Positions 1 through 7,933 are shown, counted from the first letter of the stretch. The stretch: 64,000 bases of DNA from Anaerolineales bacterium (GCA_016789025.1 JAEURC010000050.1:62001-126000), one strand, 5' to 3'. A program made the numbers and translations. The notes: a model not told the origin generated them from the letters alone.

Positions 1-1640
1 TGTGTTTCCTGACTCATCAGGTCGTGGCGCTCGGGTCCGTGACCTGTGGGCAAAACATAATCGGCGAACCACGCAGTCTCATTCCACGTGGGCGTGAGCG
101 CGACATAACATTTTATTTTCGAGTCTTCATCTTTGAGCGCCTTGAGCCACATGAAGCCGTCGGGGTTGACCCACATCGGGTTGTAAACGCGCGTGAAATA
201 CACGTCAATGTCGCCGCGACCTTCCGCGAGCATGTGCGGCAGAAGAATGGACATCTCGTAATGCGCGAGCGGATATTCGATGGGATAGTGAAGTTCGTTC
301 CATGTTTCGGGAGCGGGTGCGCCTTTGAAAGGCTTGGGCACAAATTTATTCCAGTTGGTCATGGATGTGCCGCCCTTGTTGCCGATGCTTCCTGTCAGTA
401 CGTTGAGGAAGAACAGACAGCGCGATACCTGCCATCCGCCGAGATTGCCGACGCTGGCGCTGCGCCAAACATGCGTGGCGAGTTTGCCTTCACAGTTGGC
501 GACGAGTCGCGCCGTTTCCTGAATGCGCTCGATGGGGACTTCGGATTCTTGCGCGGCGCGTTCGAAGGTGTATTCGGAATATAAGTCTTTGAGGAGGAGG
601 TCAAAGAGGTCGAAAGTCAAAAGTCGAAGGTCGGATGCGGCACTTCGAATCTCCGCCGCTAACTGTTCACTGTTTACTGATAACTGGTTACTGGCTACTG
701 CCTTTAGTGTTTCCTTCCAGTTAACCCATTTCTGCATGAAGTCTTTGTTATACAAATTATTTTGAATCAGATAATTCGCAATCGAAAGCAAGATGGTGTT
801 CTCGCTGCCAGGATAGGTCGGCAGCCAGACATCGCTCATGGATGCGGTATTGCTCAAACGAGGGTCGAAGGTGATGAGTTTCGCGCCGTCCGTTTTGGCT
901 TCGATGATGCGCTGGGCGTGCGGGTTGAAGTAATGTCCCGTTTCGAGGTGACTGGAAATCAGCAGAATGACTCTTGCATTGGCAAAATCTGGGCTGGGGC
1001 GGTCTTGCCCGATCCAGAAGTTGTAGCCCGCGCGAGAAGATGACGAGCAGATGTTGGTGTGGCTGTTGTGACCATCCATGCCCCAGGTCTGCACGACGCG
1101 GTTGGTGTATCCGTCTTCGCCAGGGCGACCGACGTGATAGACAATTCCATTCGGGCGGCGCAGTTTGCTCTCGCGCATTTTCTCGGCGATTTCGGTTAAC
1201 GCCTGCTCCCAGGAGATCTGCTCCCATTTGCCTTCGCCGCGTTTGCCGACTCTTTTTAGCGGATACAAAATCCGCTCAGGGTCATAGACTTGGTTATGGG
1301 TGGCAGGTCCCTTGGCGCAATTGCGTCCGCGCGAGCCAGGGTGGACGGGGTTGCCTTCGAATTTGCGAATCTCGTAGGTGTCCTTGTCCACGTAGGCGAG
1401 AAGTCCGCATGCCGATTCGCAGTTGAAGCAGACGGTCGGCACGAGGGTATATCTCCGCGCCACTTTGCGAGGCCACTCCTTACCGTCCCATTCCACCCAG
1501 TCATCCCATGCTTCGGGTGGTGGATACTGGCTGATGCGCCCATCGGGATGGACAACTTCGGTCAGTTTGATTGGCTTGCGGTCAGAGTCCGCGAATTGCG
1601 GGACAGCGGCGCCTGCGGAGGTTTGAGGGATTTTGGTCAT
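1..1640 (-). CDS. soeA: SoeA-like molybdopterin oxidoreductase catalytic subunit (3' end outside window)
   Basis: The frame is open from ATG 1640 to base 1, about 546 codons, so the C-terminus lies outside the window. Residues around 55-95 carry CFNCESACG and, further on, RNCAKGP, the four cysteines of the N-terminal [4Fe-4S] cluster of bis-MGD enzymes. NICSSSSRAGYN gives a candidate Cys ligand to Mo. The N-terminus MTKIPQTSAG has no twin-arginine signal, so the enzyme should be cytoplasmic, as SoeA is. A GGAG motif precedes the start by about 6 nt. The fused FeS/membrane subunit lies directly upstream. In this sulfur-oxidation locus sulfite to sulfate is the likely reaction; polysulfide or thiosulfate reductase is the alternative. 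Codons over bases 601-704 are made of a heptamer repeat that is read in frame. Confidence 0.85.
   Translation of the reverse strand, partial: MTKIPQTSAGAAVPQFADSDRKPIKLTEVVHPDGRISQYPPPEAWDDWVEWDGKEWPRKVARRYTLVPTVCFNCESACGLLAYVDKDTYEIRKFEGNPVHPGSRGRNCAKGPATHNQVYDPERILYPLKRVGKRGEGKWEQISWEQALTEIAEKMRESKLRRPNGIVYHVGRPGEDGYTNRVVQTWGMDGHNSHTNICSSSSRAGYNFWIGQDRPSPDFANARVILLISSHLETGHYFNPHAQRIIEAKTDGAKLITFDPRLSNTASMSDVWLPTYPGSENTILLSIANYLIQNNLYNKDFMQKWVNWKETLKAVASNQLSVNSEQLAAEIRSAASDLRLLTFDLFDLLLKDLYSEYTFERAAQESEVPIERIQETARLVANCEGKLATHVWRSASVGNLGGWQVSRCLFFLNVLTGSIGNKGGTSMTNWNKFVPKPFKGAPAPETWNELHYPIEYPLAHYEMSILLPHMLAEGRGDIDVYFTRVYNPMWVNPDGFMWLKALKDEDSKIKCYVALTPTWNETAWFADYVLPTGHGPERHDLMSQET
601..704. 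repeat. Heptamer repeat array inside the soeA reading frame
   Basis: Bases 660-704 split into degenerate 7-mers such as AACTGTT, CACTGTT, TACTGAT, AACTGGT and TACTGGC. Bases 604-642 split into 7-mers of the GTCGAAA/GTCAAAA type. The same two repeat types occur elsewhere between genes. Here they are translated in frame as about 34 extra residues. Confidence 0.75.
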
Positions 1641-1649
1641 AAGTACTCC

Positions 1650-1776
1650 GTTGGTTGAGTAGGCGGTGCTTGTCCGCCGTATCGAAACCAACATGTTATA
1701 TGAAAACGTAAAGTTTGCTTTGTAACCTGGTGGTCTCGGTACGCCCCTCAAAGAACATTCGGGGCTACTCGACCAC
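1650..1776. repeat. Composite palindromic element, family A, copy 1
   Basis: Two hairpins face each other: 1650-1692 (GTTGGTTGAGTAG...GTATCGAAACCAAC) and 1730-1776 (GTGGTCTCGG...CTACTCGACCAC), with a 37-nt AT-rich spacer. The element fills the gap between the soeBC stop (1785) and the ribosome binding site of soeA (about 1644). Confidence 0.85.
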
Positions 1777-1784
1777 TGAGTTGC

Positions 1785-3428
1785 TTACGAATTCGGAATA
1801 TACTGCGGCGCCATCACGAAGGCGTATTCGTAGAAGAACAAGCCGACAACGGTACATGGAACAGCTAGGGGCGCAAACCCGCTGAATGCAAGAAGCAACA
1901 CCAGCGGGATAACATGCCCAAGAACGATTCCGCCTAGCCAGTAGTGAATACGGAAGCGTCCGTGCGTCATCTCACGGGAGGCGAGCATGGCGGTATCGGT
2001 TGGGAAGGAATTGAGTTTGCCCGCGAAGGTCATCAACAAATTGACGGCGAGGCTGGCAGGGAAGAGAACGGTTAGCAAAGCAGTCAGGTCGGCGGGGAAG
2101 TTGGCGAAGAGATTCAGAACGAAGAATACGCCGCTTGCCACCATCATGGATTGGGCGAGGAGTTGAAACGGCAGTAAATTACTCTGCCACATGTCACGCC
2201 CTTCGGCTTGACCGAGCAGGAAGGCGGTGTAGATGACGACACCTAATGCAAACGGGAAGACGATCCACGCGGCGACAGGGCGAATACTTGCAATAAATTC
2301 AGCGGGCAGCCAGCCAAGATATGCCGCGCCTTCGAACAGCCACCACAACCCAGCCACAGCAGTGAACATGACCATGATATACGCGCCTCTTGCCACCCAT
2401 GATTTCCACTGCGGGCGGAGCAGGATGTTCAAAAAGCGTTTGGGTTGCGACAAATCCTTGATGAGCAGGACGGTCGTGATGAGCATGAACACCATCGCGG
2501 TGAAACCCGTCGCAAGGAAGGTCGCAGAGTCGAAACTAAAGAGATTGAACATCGAGCCTAGACTCAACAGCATGAAGAGTCCGCCCGCGATGTTTTTCGT
2601 GACGAGATATGAAGGCAGTTCCCAATGCCAGTTGATCTTGTGCTGCGCGTTGTACGCGGTCTGAACCATGTGCTCGGCGACGCGTCCGCCAATTTGAATG
2701 GGACCGTTGAGCGGCTGTCCTTGAGTCTGCGGGGTGCGGATGGGAGCGCCCGATTTGGCTGTCAGCACAGGGAGGGTTAACCCGCCGCGAGCGTAGGGAG
2801 AAGCGTTCTGTTCGGTGATTTTGTCCGCCCACAGGTAGGAGTCACGAGTCTGCGCGGCGGAGGGATGAAGCGACCAATCGTTGCCGTTGATGTAGAAGAG
2901 TTTGGGGGCAGTCCCCTGCTCGGGCTTGCGAACGGTCACTTGCGCAGTGGACAACTTTCGGCTTATTTCCGAAGCGGGGTCGTTCAAATCTCCAGCAAGG
3001 ATAGCATGTTCGGGGCAGACGACGACGCAGGCGGGTTCGAGTCCCACATCCAAACGATGCGCGCAGAAATGACATTTCGCGGCGGTGTTCGTTTCGGGGT
3101 CGAGATAGATCGAGTCGTAGGGACAGGCTTGCATACAGGATTTACATCCGATGCAAATGGACGGATCAAATTCTACGATGCCATCGTCGCGCTGATACAT
3201 CGCCGTGACGGGACAAATGCGAACGCACGGCGGGTTGGCGCAATGATTACAGCGCGTCACCTGAAAGCGGCGGCGCACGTCGGGGTACGCGCCCGTCTCG
3301 ACATACTTGACCCACGTGCGATACACGCCGAGCGGAACTTGATTCTCAGACTTGCACGCGGTCGAACAGGCATGACAGCCGATACATTTGCTTTGGTCAA
3401 TCAAAAACCCGTAATTGATCATAGTCAT
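1785..3428 (-). CDS. soeBC: Fused ferredoxin (SoeB/NrfC-like) and NrfD-like membrane subunit
   Basis: 547 residues. Residues 1-170 are a four-cluster ferredoxin of the NrfC/DmsB type: CIGCHACSTACK, CNHCANPPCVRICP, CIGCKSCMQACP and CHFCAHRL...CVVVCP. Residues from about 270 to the end form eight to nine hydrophobic helices with the NrfD/PsrC pattern, expected to exchange electrons with menaquinone. The two modules are normally separate polypeptides (SoeB, SoeC); here they are one chain joined by a linker of about 100 residues. No Tat signal is present, so the FeS domain faces the cytoplasm with the catalytic subunit encoded downstream. Assignment to sulfite oxidation rests on the locus, not on a residue specific for sulfite. 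Confidence 0.85.
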   Translation of the reverse strand: MTMINYGFLIDQSKCIGCHACSTACKSENQVPLGVYRTWVKYVETGAYPDVRRRFQVTRCNHCANPPCVRICPVTAMYQRDDGIVEFDPSICIGCKSCMQACPYDSIYLDPETNTAAKCHFCAHRLDVGLEPACVVVCPEHAILAGDLNDPASEISRKLSTAQVTVRKPEQGTAPKLFYINGNDWSLHPSAAQTRDSYLWADKITEQNASPYARGGLTLPVLTAKSGAPIRTPQTQGQPLNGPIQIGGRVAEHMVQTAYNAQHKINWHWELPSYLVTKNIAGGLFMLLSLGSMFNLFSFDSATFLATGFTAMVFMLITTVLLIKDLSQPKRFLNILLRPQWKSWVARGAYIMVMFTAVAGLWWLFEGAAYLGWLPAEFIASIRPVAAWIVFPFALGVVIYTAFLLGQAEGRDMWQSNLLPFQLLAQSMMVASGVFFVLNLFANFPADLTALLTVLFPASLAVNLLMTFAGKLNSFPTDTAMLASREMTHGRFRIHYWLGGIVLGHVIPLVLLLAFSGFAPLAVPCTVVGLFFYEYAFVMAPQYIPNS

Positions 3429-3440
3429 AAGTCTTTTTCA

Positions 3441-3531
3441 CCATGTAGACAGGTAAACAGGTACACAAGTAAACACGGAACTTATGTACCTGTGTACCTG
3501 TGTACTTGTGTACTTGTGTACTTGTGTACTT
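3441..3531. repeat. Octamer array forming a hairpin
   Basis: Degenerate 8-mers TGTACCTG and TGTACTTG run over 3485-3530, and their reverse complement (TAAACAGG, TACACAAG) over 3446-3478, so the array can fold on itself. It lies between the lplA stop (3532) and the soeBC start (3428). Related octamers occur at 43457 and 44588. Confidence 0.75.
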
Positions 3532-4617
3532 TCACGCGGCTTGCGGCGGCGCGACCGCGTTCATGATGGCGGTGGTGAAATCCGTCGGCGTGACGCCAGG
3601 CGATTGAATCTGTAAACGATAATACGCTTCTTCGATTTTCGATTTGAGATTCTCAGGCGCGGCGGCGACTCCGCGCAGGGATTGTTCGAGCGCGCCGAGA
3701 GCGAAGACAGGAAGCAGGGTGAAGTCGCCTGAGAATGTGATGTCGTCAATGCGTCCTTCGCGCAGACGGGCGATGATGCGGATCAGACCGCCCTGCGACT
3801 TGAACGCCGCTTCGACGATATGAACATCCTGATGAATTTTCACGCCCTGCTGTTTGAGTTGACCTTTTTGATACAGCCATTCATCCGATGTGAAGCGCGC
3901 GTCAATCTCTTTTGCCATCGCTTCCTCTTCGGCTGTCCATTCGCCTTCGTACACTTCCATGCCCAGCGCTGCGGAGACCTTCTTCATATAAAGGTCTTTG
4001 ACCATGGCGCGGTCGGGCGTGGAGCCGAGTTGTTCGGTCATGGTGGTCATGTAGGCTTCGAGCGATTCGAAAATCTTGTCGCGCATTTTCTCGGACGGGA
4101 CTTTCAACACCTGCGACATGGTCTTCTTGTCGAAGGTGTACATGAGACTGCCGACGAGAATCTCCGCGATACCCATTTGCGCCGCGCCTGTGCCGCCAAT
4201 TTTCTTTCCATTCACATGCACATCATTGATGGGGCGGTGATTGGCGGGAATGCCGAGTTCCTGATAGGTCGCTACGAGCGGGTCAATGTAAAGTTTGAAG
4301 CGCTCTTCCAGCGTGGCGGGCAGGTCTTCCTTGTGGAAGATCCACTGCGTGAAGAGCTGACCGTTATCCAAAAATACCGCGCCGCCACCGACTTCGCGGC
4401 GATAAACGGGCAGGTTGTGTTTCTCGCAATAATCCAGGTCCACTTCTTTTTGGATATCCTGGTGATAGCCGATGGATACATACGGTCCGTTCGGCGAGAC
4501 CATGATAATGGTGTTCGGCGTGTCTTCTTTCATCGCATACCCGACCGCGTGGTAAACGGTCTGCGAGCGGAGTGGGGATACGCCTTCCATATAAAGCAAA
4601 CGGATTTTCTTGGACAT
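3532..4617 (-). CDS. lplA: Lipoate-protein ligase of the sHdr-associated type
   Basis: 361 residues. It attaches lipoate (or octanoate) to a lysine of an acceptor, here presumably the two LbpA proteins in the same locus. The lipoyl-AMP site signature is YRREVGGGAVFLDNGQLF (residues about 73-90), followed by NDVHVNGKKIGGTGAAQ with the conserved lysine. The C-terminal 100 residues match the accessory domain of long LplA enzymes, so no separate LplB is needed. No lipoyl synthase (LipA, or LipS1/LipS2) is visible in the window, so assembly of lipoate must rely on genes elsewhere or on scavenging. It lies 24 nt downstream of a methyltransferase-like membrane gene. Confidence 0.9.
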   Translation of the reverse strand: MSKKIRLLYMEGVSPLRSQTVYHAVGYAMKEDTPNTIIMVSPNGPYVSIGYHQDIQKEVDLDYCEKHNLPVYRREVGGGAVFLDNGQLFTQWIFHKEDLPATLEERFKLYIDPLVATYQELGIPANHRPINDVHVNGKKIGGTGAAQMGIAEILVGSLMYTFDKKTMSQVLKVPSEKMRDKIFESLEAYMTTMTEQLGSTPDRAMVKDLYMKKVSAALGMEVYEGEWTAEEEAMAKEIDARFTSDEWLYQKGQLKQQGVKIHQDVHIVEAAFKSQGGLIRIIARLREGRIDDITFSGDFTLLPVFALGALEQSLRGVAAAPENLKSKIEEAYYRLQIQSPGVTPTDFTTAIMNAVAPPQAA

Positions 4618-4641
4618 TGGGATTCTCCTCGTAAATAAGAT

Positions 4642-5241
4642 TTACTTTCCGAACTTTGGAAAGAGAAAAGGGACGTTCTTTTTATACTCAAGATAGGATT
4701 CGCCGAAGCGAAGTTCCAACTCTTTTTCTTCAAAATACTTAATGAAGATCAAATGTGATGGGATAATGCCGAGAACAGCGGCGAGCGTGGCAAAGGTCGA
4801 GCCTGTGACGAATCCCAGCGCAATGGCAAGCAGGTAAAAACCCAACGACATCGGGTTTCGAGTGCGTTTGTAAATATCGTCATTGACGACATGCTTTGTT
4901 AATACAAAGGCATTGGTTCCTTTTCCGATGGCGCGCAGTAATTTATTGGTCGCTGCCATGAAATAAAAACCTGGGATGGCAAGCAATATACCGATTCCGA
5001 GAAAGACAGGTCTCATGGGCAATGGTTGCAAACTGACCAGATCATCGAGACGAGAGATTCCAGGATAGAAGAGCGCAACAAGCGGAGGAGCGACCTGCCC
5101 TGCAAAGAACAGGAAGTGCATAATGCGGCTGGATTTCTCGGCATTTTCTTTGGACGGATTCCTTCGCAGCCAAATTCCAAGAAGAATTGCGCCAACAGCC
5201 ATTGCGATCGAGCCAGCGATTATCCAATAAATCATGAACAT
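4642..5241 (-). CDS. Isoprenylcysteine carboxyl methyltransferase-family membrane protein
   Basis: 199 residues with four to five hydrophobic segments. The C-terminal half carries the ICMT/PEMT pattern: TRNPMSLGFYLLAIALGF, then FEEKELELRFGESYLEYKK before a basic end. Family members methylate small or lipid substrates with S-adenosylmethionine at the membrane; the substrate here is unknown. GGAG lies about 8 nt before ATG 5241. It sits between lplA and a small membrane protein within the lipoate part of the sulfur locus and may simply be a passenger. Confidence 0.75.
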   Translation of the reverse strand: MFMIYWIIAGSIAMAVGAILLGIWLRRNPSKENAEKSSRIMHFLFFAGQVAPPLVALFYPGISRLDDLVSLQPLPMRPVFLGIGILLAIPGFYFMAATNKLLRAIGKGTNAFVLTKHVVNDDIYKRTRNPMSLGFYLLAIALGFVTGSTFATLAAVLGIIPSHLIFIKYFEEKELELRFGESYLEYKKNVPFLFPKFGK

Positions 5242-5268
5242 GGTATTACTCCTATGCCTTTAGGACAA

Positions 5269-5835
5269 TCATCCTGTTCTCAAGAAATGATTTCCCAGCA
5301 TGATCGCCCATGTCGGGAACGCAATGACTGACATCAAGCCGCCAACATAAGACAAGGGATGATTTTGTTGACCAAGTAAAAATCCGATCACAACCAGAAA
5401 ATATCCCAAACCCGCAAAAATTCCCCACGTGGATATCTTCCGCGGGAACGATTCTCCGATGCGTGAGAGGTATCCGTAAATCATGAGTGAAATGCCAAAG
5501 ACGCCAAAGCCGATCGTGGCGGGCACGGTCTGCTTGTATTCGATGACGTTCAAAACCAGCATGGTTTGAGTAACTGCGGCAACGATCAGGGCGGCAATTC
5601 CAAGCAGGAGCCCGATCCAACTCGCGCCCGCATAGTTCACGCGATGGAGTTGGTGCAATACAAGCAATATTGGAATGCTTGTCAATGCGATGATCACGCT
5701 GGCAATGTCGTTCATGATCCCGAACGGGTCTCCCAGGATCAAGAAAATGACAAACGTGATGAATCCAACAATGGTTGCGCCCGCGGCGATGTAACCGCAC
5801 CAACCAGCAACTCTAAAGATAGGTTTGTTTTCCAT
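5269..5835 (-). CDS. Six-helix membrane protein of unknown function
   Basis: 188 residues from ATG 5835, chosen because GAGG lies 6-7 nt upstream; a TTG at 5850 would add five residues. Six hydrophobic segments cover nearly the whole chain, with short polar loops and no obvious catalytic motif. The overall look resembles DUF4386/DUF998-like small integral membrane proteins. It starts 7 nt after the stop of the first lbpA gene, so the two are probably co-transcribed. I do not recognise a function. Confidence 0.6.
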   Translation of the reverse strand: MENKPIFRVAGWCGYIAAGATIVGFITFVIFLILGDPFGIMNDIASVIIALTSIPILLVLHQLHRVNYAGASWIGLLLGIAALIVAAVTQTMLVLNVIEYKQTVPATIGFGVFGISLMIYGYLSRIGESFPRKISTWGIFAGLGYFLVVIGFLLGQQNHPLSYVGGLMSVIAFPTWAIMLGNHFLRTG

Positions 5836-5842
5836 GGTGTCC

Positions 5843-6289
5843 TCAATCAATACAACGCAGGCAATTGACTTTCAACTCTTTGATCCTTTCCTTGTATCTC
5901 TCCGCCGCCGCTTCACCCGTGACGAGATGGCTGGACTCCGCTTCGAGATTCATCGGTCTCACCTTGACGAGCCAGCCGATTCCGTACGGGTCTTTATTTG
6001 CGAGCAAAATGTCGCGGGCAAAACCCGATTCGTTCACCTCGACAATCTCACACGAAAACGGAGCAGGGAACGGTCCCACCCATTTGGCGGATTCAATCGT
6101 CGCCAGCGTCTTGCCTTGCGCGACTTTCTTCCCGACATCACGAAAACTGACCGCCGCAAATTTTCCGCAGCGCGTCTGCGCCACATCGGTCATGCCGAGA
6201 GTCGCAAGGTCGCCATTGAATCGAATCCACACATCGCGTTCGATGTCGTAGGTTAAGTCTTCGGGGATGTCGCAGGCGTAGTAGATCAT
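5843..6289 (-). CDS. lbpA: Lipoate-binding protein LbpA (GcvH-like), copy 1
   Basis: 148 residues from ATG 6289, MIYYACDIPED. It has the glycine-cleavage H-protein fold pattern, and the lipoyl lysine is expected in ATIESAKWVGP (residue about 64). In sHdr sulfur oxidisers such proteins carry the sulfur substrate to the sHdr complex and are distinct from true GcvH. The residues around the lysine (SAKWVGP) match the second copy (SGKWVGP) and differ from the SVKAAS seen in typical GcvH. An upstream ATG at 6340 is rejected because the added residues are encoded by a palindromic repeat. The first 25 bases of the gene are repeated at 6359-6383. Confidence 0.9.
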   Translation of the reverse strand: MIYYACDIPEDLTYDIERDVWIRFNGDLATLGMTDVAQTRCGKFAAVSFRDVGKKVAQGKTLATIESAKWVGPFPAPFSCEIVEVNESGFARDILLANKDPYGIGWLVKVRPMNLEAESSHLVTGEAAAERYKERIKELKVNCLRCID

Positions 6290-6291
6290 TT
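6267..6291. repeat. 25-bp direct repeat, copy in lbpA start
   Basis: The 25 bases spanning the lbpA1 start codon recur without mismatch at 6359-6383. The two copies flank a family B palindrome (6294-6346). Confidence 0.9.
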
Positions 6292-6293
6292 TT

Positions 6294-6346
6294 GCGTAGT
6301 TTGCGCTCTCTTGCGCAATACTGGCGTTTGAGAACGCCAAGTACGC
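6294..6346. repeat. Palindromic element, family B, copy 1
   Basis: It begins GCGTAG and ends GTACGC. Two internal hairpins are GCGCTCTCTTGCGC and GGCGTTTGAGAACGCC. It lies in the leader of lbpA1. Confidence 0.75.
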
Positions 6347-6358
6347 GCGCTTTCAGGA

Positions 6359-6383
6359 ATGTCGCAGGCGTAGTAGATCATTT
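6359..6383. repeat. 25-bp direct repeat, second copy of the lbpA start
   Basis: Identical to 6267-6291. It includes an ATG (6381) that opens a 31-codon frame ending before the real start, so it is a duplicated gene start and not a second gene. Confidence 0.9.
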
Positions 6384-7067
6384 CTACGGATATAGACCGA
6401 GATAAATCATGATGAATGCAACCGTGTCATAGACTCCGTGAGCGATGATGATCAACCATAAATTTCTCTGATTGACCAAATAGATCAATGCCATCACGCA
6501 GGCGAAAATGAATGTTTCAACGACTCCTGTTACGCCTTGATAAGCGTGTCCCAAAGCAAATAGGGCGGAACTGGCGATTGCTCCAATCCACAAGCCTGTT
6601 TGGGGGTTTTGGAAGATATCGCCGAATCGATTTAACACGTAACCACGATAGACCATCTCTTCGCCAAACGCCGCAATTACCCATGCAACCACCAACCAGA
6701 CAGCTAACATGGCTATGTTACCGCGCAGCGACTCGAACTGACTCAAATCCAGCGGCTCATTCGTGATCCGATGAAGGAAAGGAACAATGACCCGCATCGA
6801 AACGAATTGATACGCCACGCCGATGGCAATGGCAATCGCAGAAGTGCGAAGCCAGCTCGTCGGGCGCCGCATTCCGAGCGCTTTCCATCCGCTGTTTCTG
6901 AACCAGAGCGACGCCCATCCGATCAGGAAAAGAAAGATGGTTGCCGAAGAGATAACCCGTAAGGATTGAAGATATTGAATCAACACGATGATCGCCAACT
7001 CTCCAGCGATTACCAACCTATTCTCACGGAGGACTGCTCCAATACGCTCACGAATCGAAGTTGTCAT
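6384..7067 (-). CDS. CPBP-family intramembrane glutamic endopeptidase
   Basis: 227 residues, about seven to eight hydrophobic helices. The catalytic motifs of the CPBP (Abi/CAAX-protease) family are present: GEEMVYRG (EExxxR), FALGHAYQG (FxxxH) and AHGVYD near the C-terminus. Family members cleave within the membrane, some in prenyl-protein or bacteriocin maturation; no substrate can be named here. The start is 3 nt after the stop of lbpA2, which suggests translational coupling within the lipoate part of the sulfur locus. Its place between two lbpA genes is unusual. Confidence 0.85.
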   Translation of the reverse strand: MTTSIRERIGAVLRENRLVIAGELAIIVLIQYLQSLRVISSATIFLFLIGWASLWFRNSGWKALGMRRPTSWLRTSAIAIAIGVAYQFVSMRVIVPFLHRITNEPLDLSQFESLRGNIAMLAVWLVVAWVIAAFGEEMVYRGYVLNRFGDIFQNPQTGLWIGAIASSALFALGHAYQGVTGVVETFIFACVMALIYLVNQRNLWLIIIAHGVYDTVAFIMIYLGLYP

Positions 7068-7070
7068 TGC

Positions 7071-7508
7071 TCACTCGAAATTGAGATTCTGCTCTTCCAT
7101 GAATTTCTGATACGCCGCCACCGCCGCTTCGCCCGTGACAAGTGAAGCGGATTCGCCAGCCCAGTCATTCGGCTTCACCCGAACAAACCAGCCTTCGCCG
7201 TACGGGTCGGAGTTGATGAGCGACGGCTTGCCCTTCATTGTCTCGTTGACTTCCACGATCTCGCCCGTCACAGGCGATGTGACAGGTCCCACCCACTTGC
7301 CGCTTTCCAACGTTCCAGCGGATTTGCCCTTCTGCACGGTGCGCCCCGCATCTTTCGGCGTGGCGTTGACAATGCCCTTCGCCAAATTCTGCGCCACGTC
7401 GGTGATTCCGATTTTCACCGTGCCGTCCGCTTCCAGCGTTGCCCAGCAATGTTTCTCCACCCAGTAGTAACGGTCTTCAGGGATGTTGCATCCACGAACT
7501 GTTGCCAT
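7071..7508 (-). CDS. lbpA: Lipoate-binding protein LbpA (GcvH-like), copy 2
   Basis: 145 residues from ATG 7508 (MATVRGCNIPED), preceded by GGAGG at a 6-nt spacing; this rules out the ATG at 7520. The lipoyl lysine is in TLESGKWVGPVTSPVTGE, and the surrounding turns KIGITDVAQ and YGEGWFVRVKP are those of H-like proteins. It probably carries the sulfur intermediate to the sHdr complex. It differs from copy 1 over much of its length, so the pair is an old duplication or two specialised carriers. It heads the run lbpA2-CPBP-lbpA1. Confidence 0.92.
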   Translation of the reverse strand: MATVRGCNIPEDRYYWVEKHCWATLEADGTVKIGITDVAQNLAKGIVNATPKDAGRTVQKGKSAGTLESGKWVGPVTSPVTGEIVEVNETMKGKPSLINSDPYGEGWFVRVKPNDWAGESASLVTGEAAVAAYQKFMEEQNLNFE

Positions 7509-7530
7509 ATGTGCCTCCAAAATTTTCTTT

Positions 7531-7585
7531 GCGTAGCGGACGTTCTCTAACGTCCGCTCTGACGCAAGAGAGCGCCGCCTACGCG
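7531..7585. repeat. Palindromic element, family B, copy 2
   Basis: GCGTAGCGGACGTTCTCTAACGTCCGCT is followed by a second hairpin and ends in CTACGCG. It provides the TAG stop of the zinc-finger gene (7579-7581). Confidence 0.85.
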
Positions 7586-7866
7586 CCTATTCCATGCTCG
7601 CCTTGCAAATGGTACAAAAGCAAATCAAAAACGACCAGCCGAATCTCATGCTCATATTCTGACACAAAATTCGGGTCGCGGCGCGCTTTCTTGGTCACCT
7701 GTTCATAATTCGCGCCGCACACGGGACAGGTGATCACATAAAACGTGTGATTTGTAAATTCATCCACGCGCACACCGAGCGTATCGCCATGCGTCTCCGC
7801 CAGATGGTTGTGGACTTCGGAGCGCTTACCGCTAAATTCGCAATAGGGACATTTGAACATTTTCAT
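7579..7866 (-). CDS. Small zinc-finger protein
   Basis: 95 residues from ATG 7866 (MKMFKCPYCEF); the longer frame to 7956 is rejected because it reads through a palindromic repeat. Two metal-binding motifs are visible: CPYCEF followed by HNHLAETH, a C2H2-like finger, and CPVCGANYEQ further on. The C-terminus VVFDLLLYHLQGEHGIGA has another possible His pair. It could bind DNA or a protein partner. It lies upstream of lbpA2 and is separated from it by one palindromic repeat, which supplies its TAG stop. Its role is unknown. Confidence 0.65.
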   Translation of the reverse strand: MKMFKCPYCEFSGKRSEVHNHLAETHGDTLGVRVDEFTNHTFYVITCPVCGANYEQVTKKARRDPNFVSEYEHEIRLVVFDLLLYHLQGEHGIGA

Positions 7867-7873
7867 TATCTCT

Positions 7874-7928
7874 GCGTAGCCGACGTTCTCTAACGTCGGC
7901 TGTGGCGCAAGAGAGCGCCACCTACGCG
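7874..7928. repeat. Palindromic element, family B, copy 3
   Basis: GCGTAGCCGACGTTCTCTAACGTCGGCT plus a second hairpin (GGCGCAAGAGAGCGCC), ending CTACGCG. It sits between the RAYT stop and the zinc-finger start. Confidence 0.85.
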
Positions 7929-7933
7929 GCGGG

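Noticed and set aside
24..584. Open frame of 186 codons on the plus strand
   Set aside because: It is antisense to soeA, whose minus-strand frame shows clear cluster and cofactor motifs and stays open to the window edge.
757..1227. Open frame of 156 codons on the minus strand
   Set aside because: It is a shifted frame of soeA. The sequence is Arg/His/Pro-rich and has no motif, while the soeA frame is continuous here.
3820..4638. Open frame of 272 codons on the plus strand
   Set aside because: Antisense to the lipoate-protein ligase gene; no motif and no start signal.
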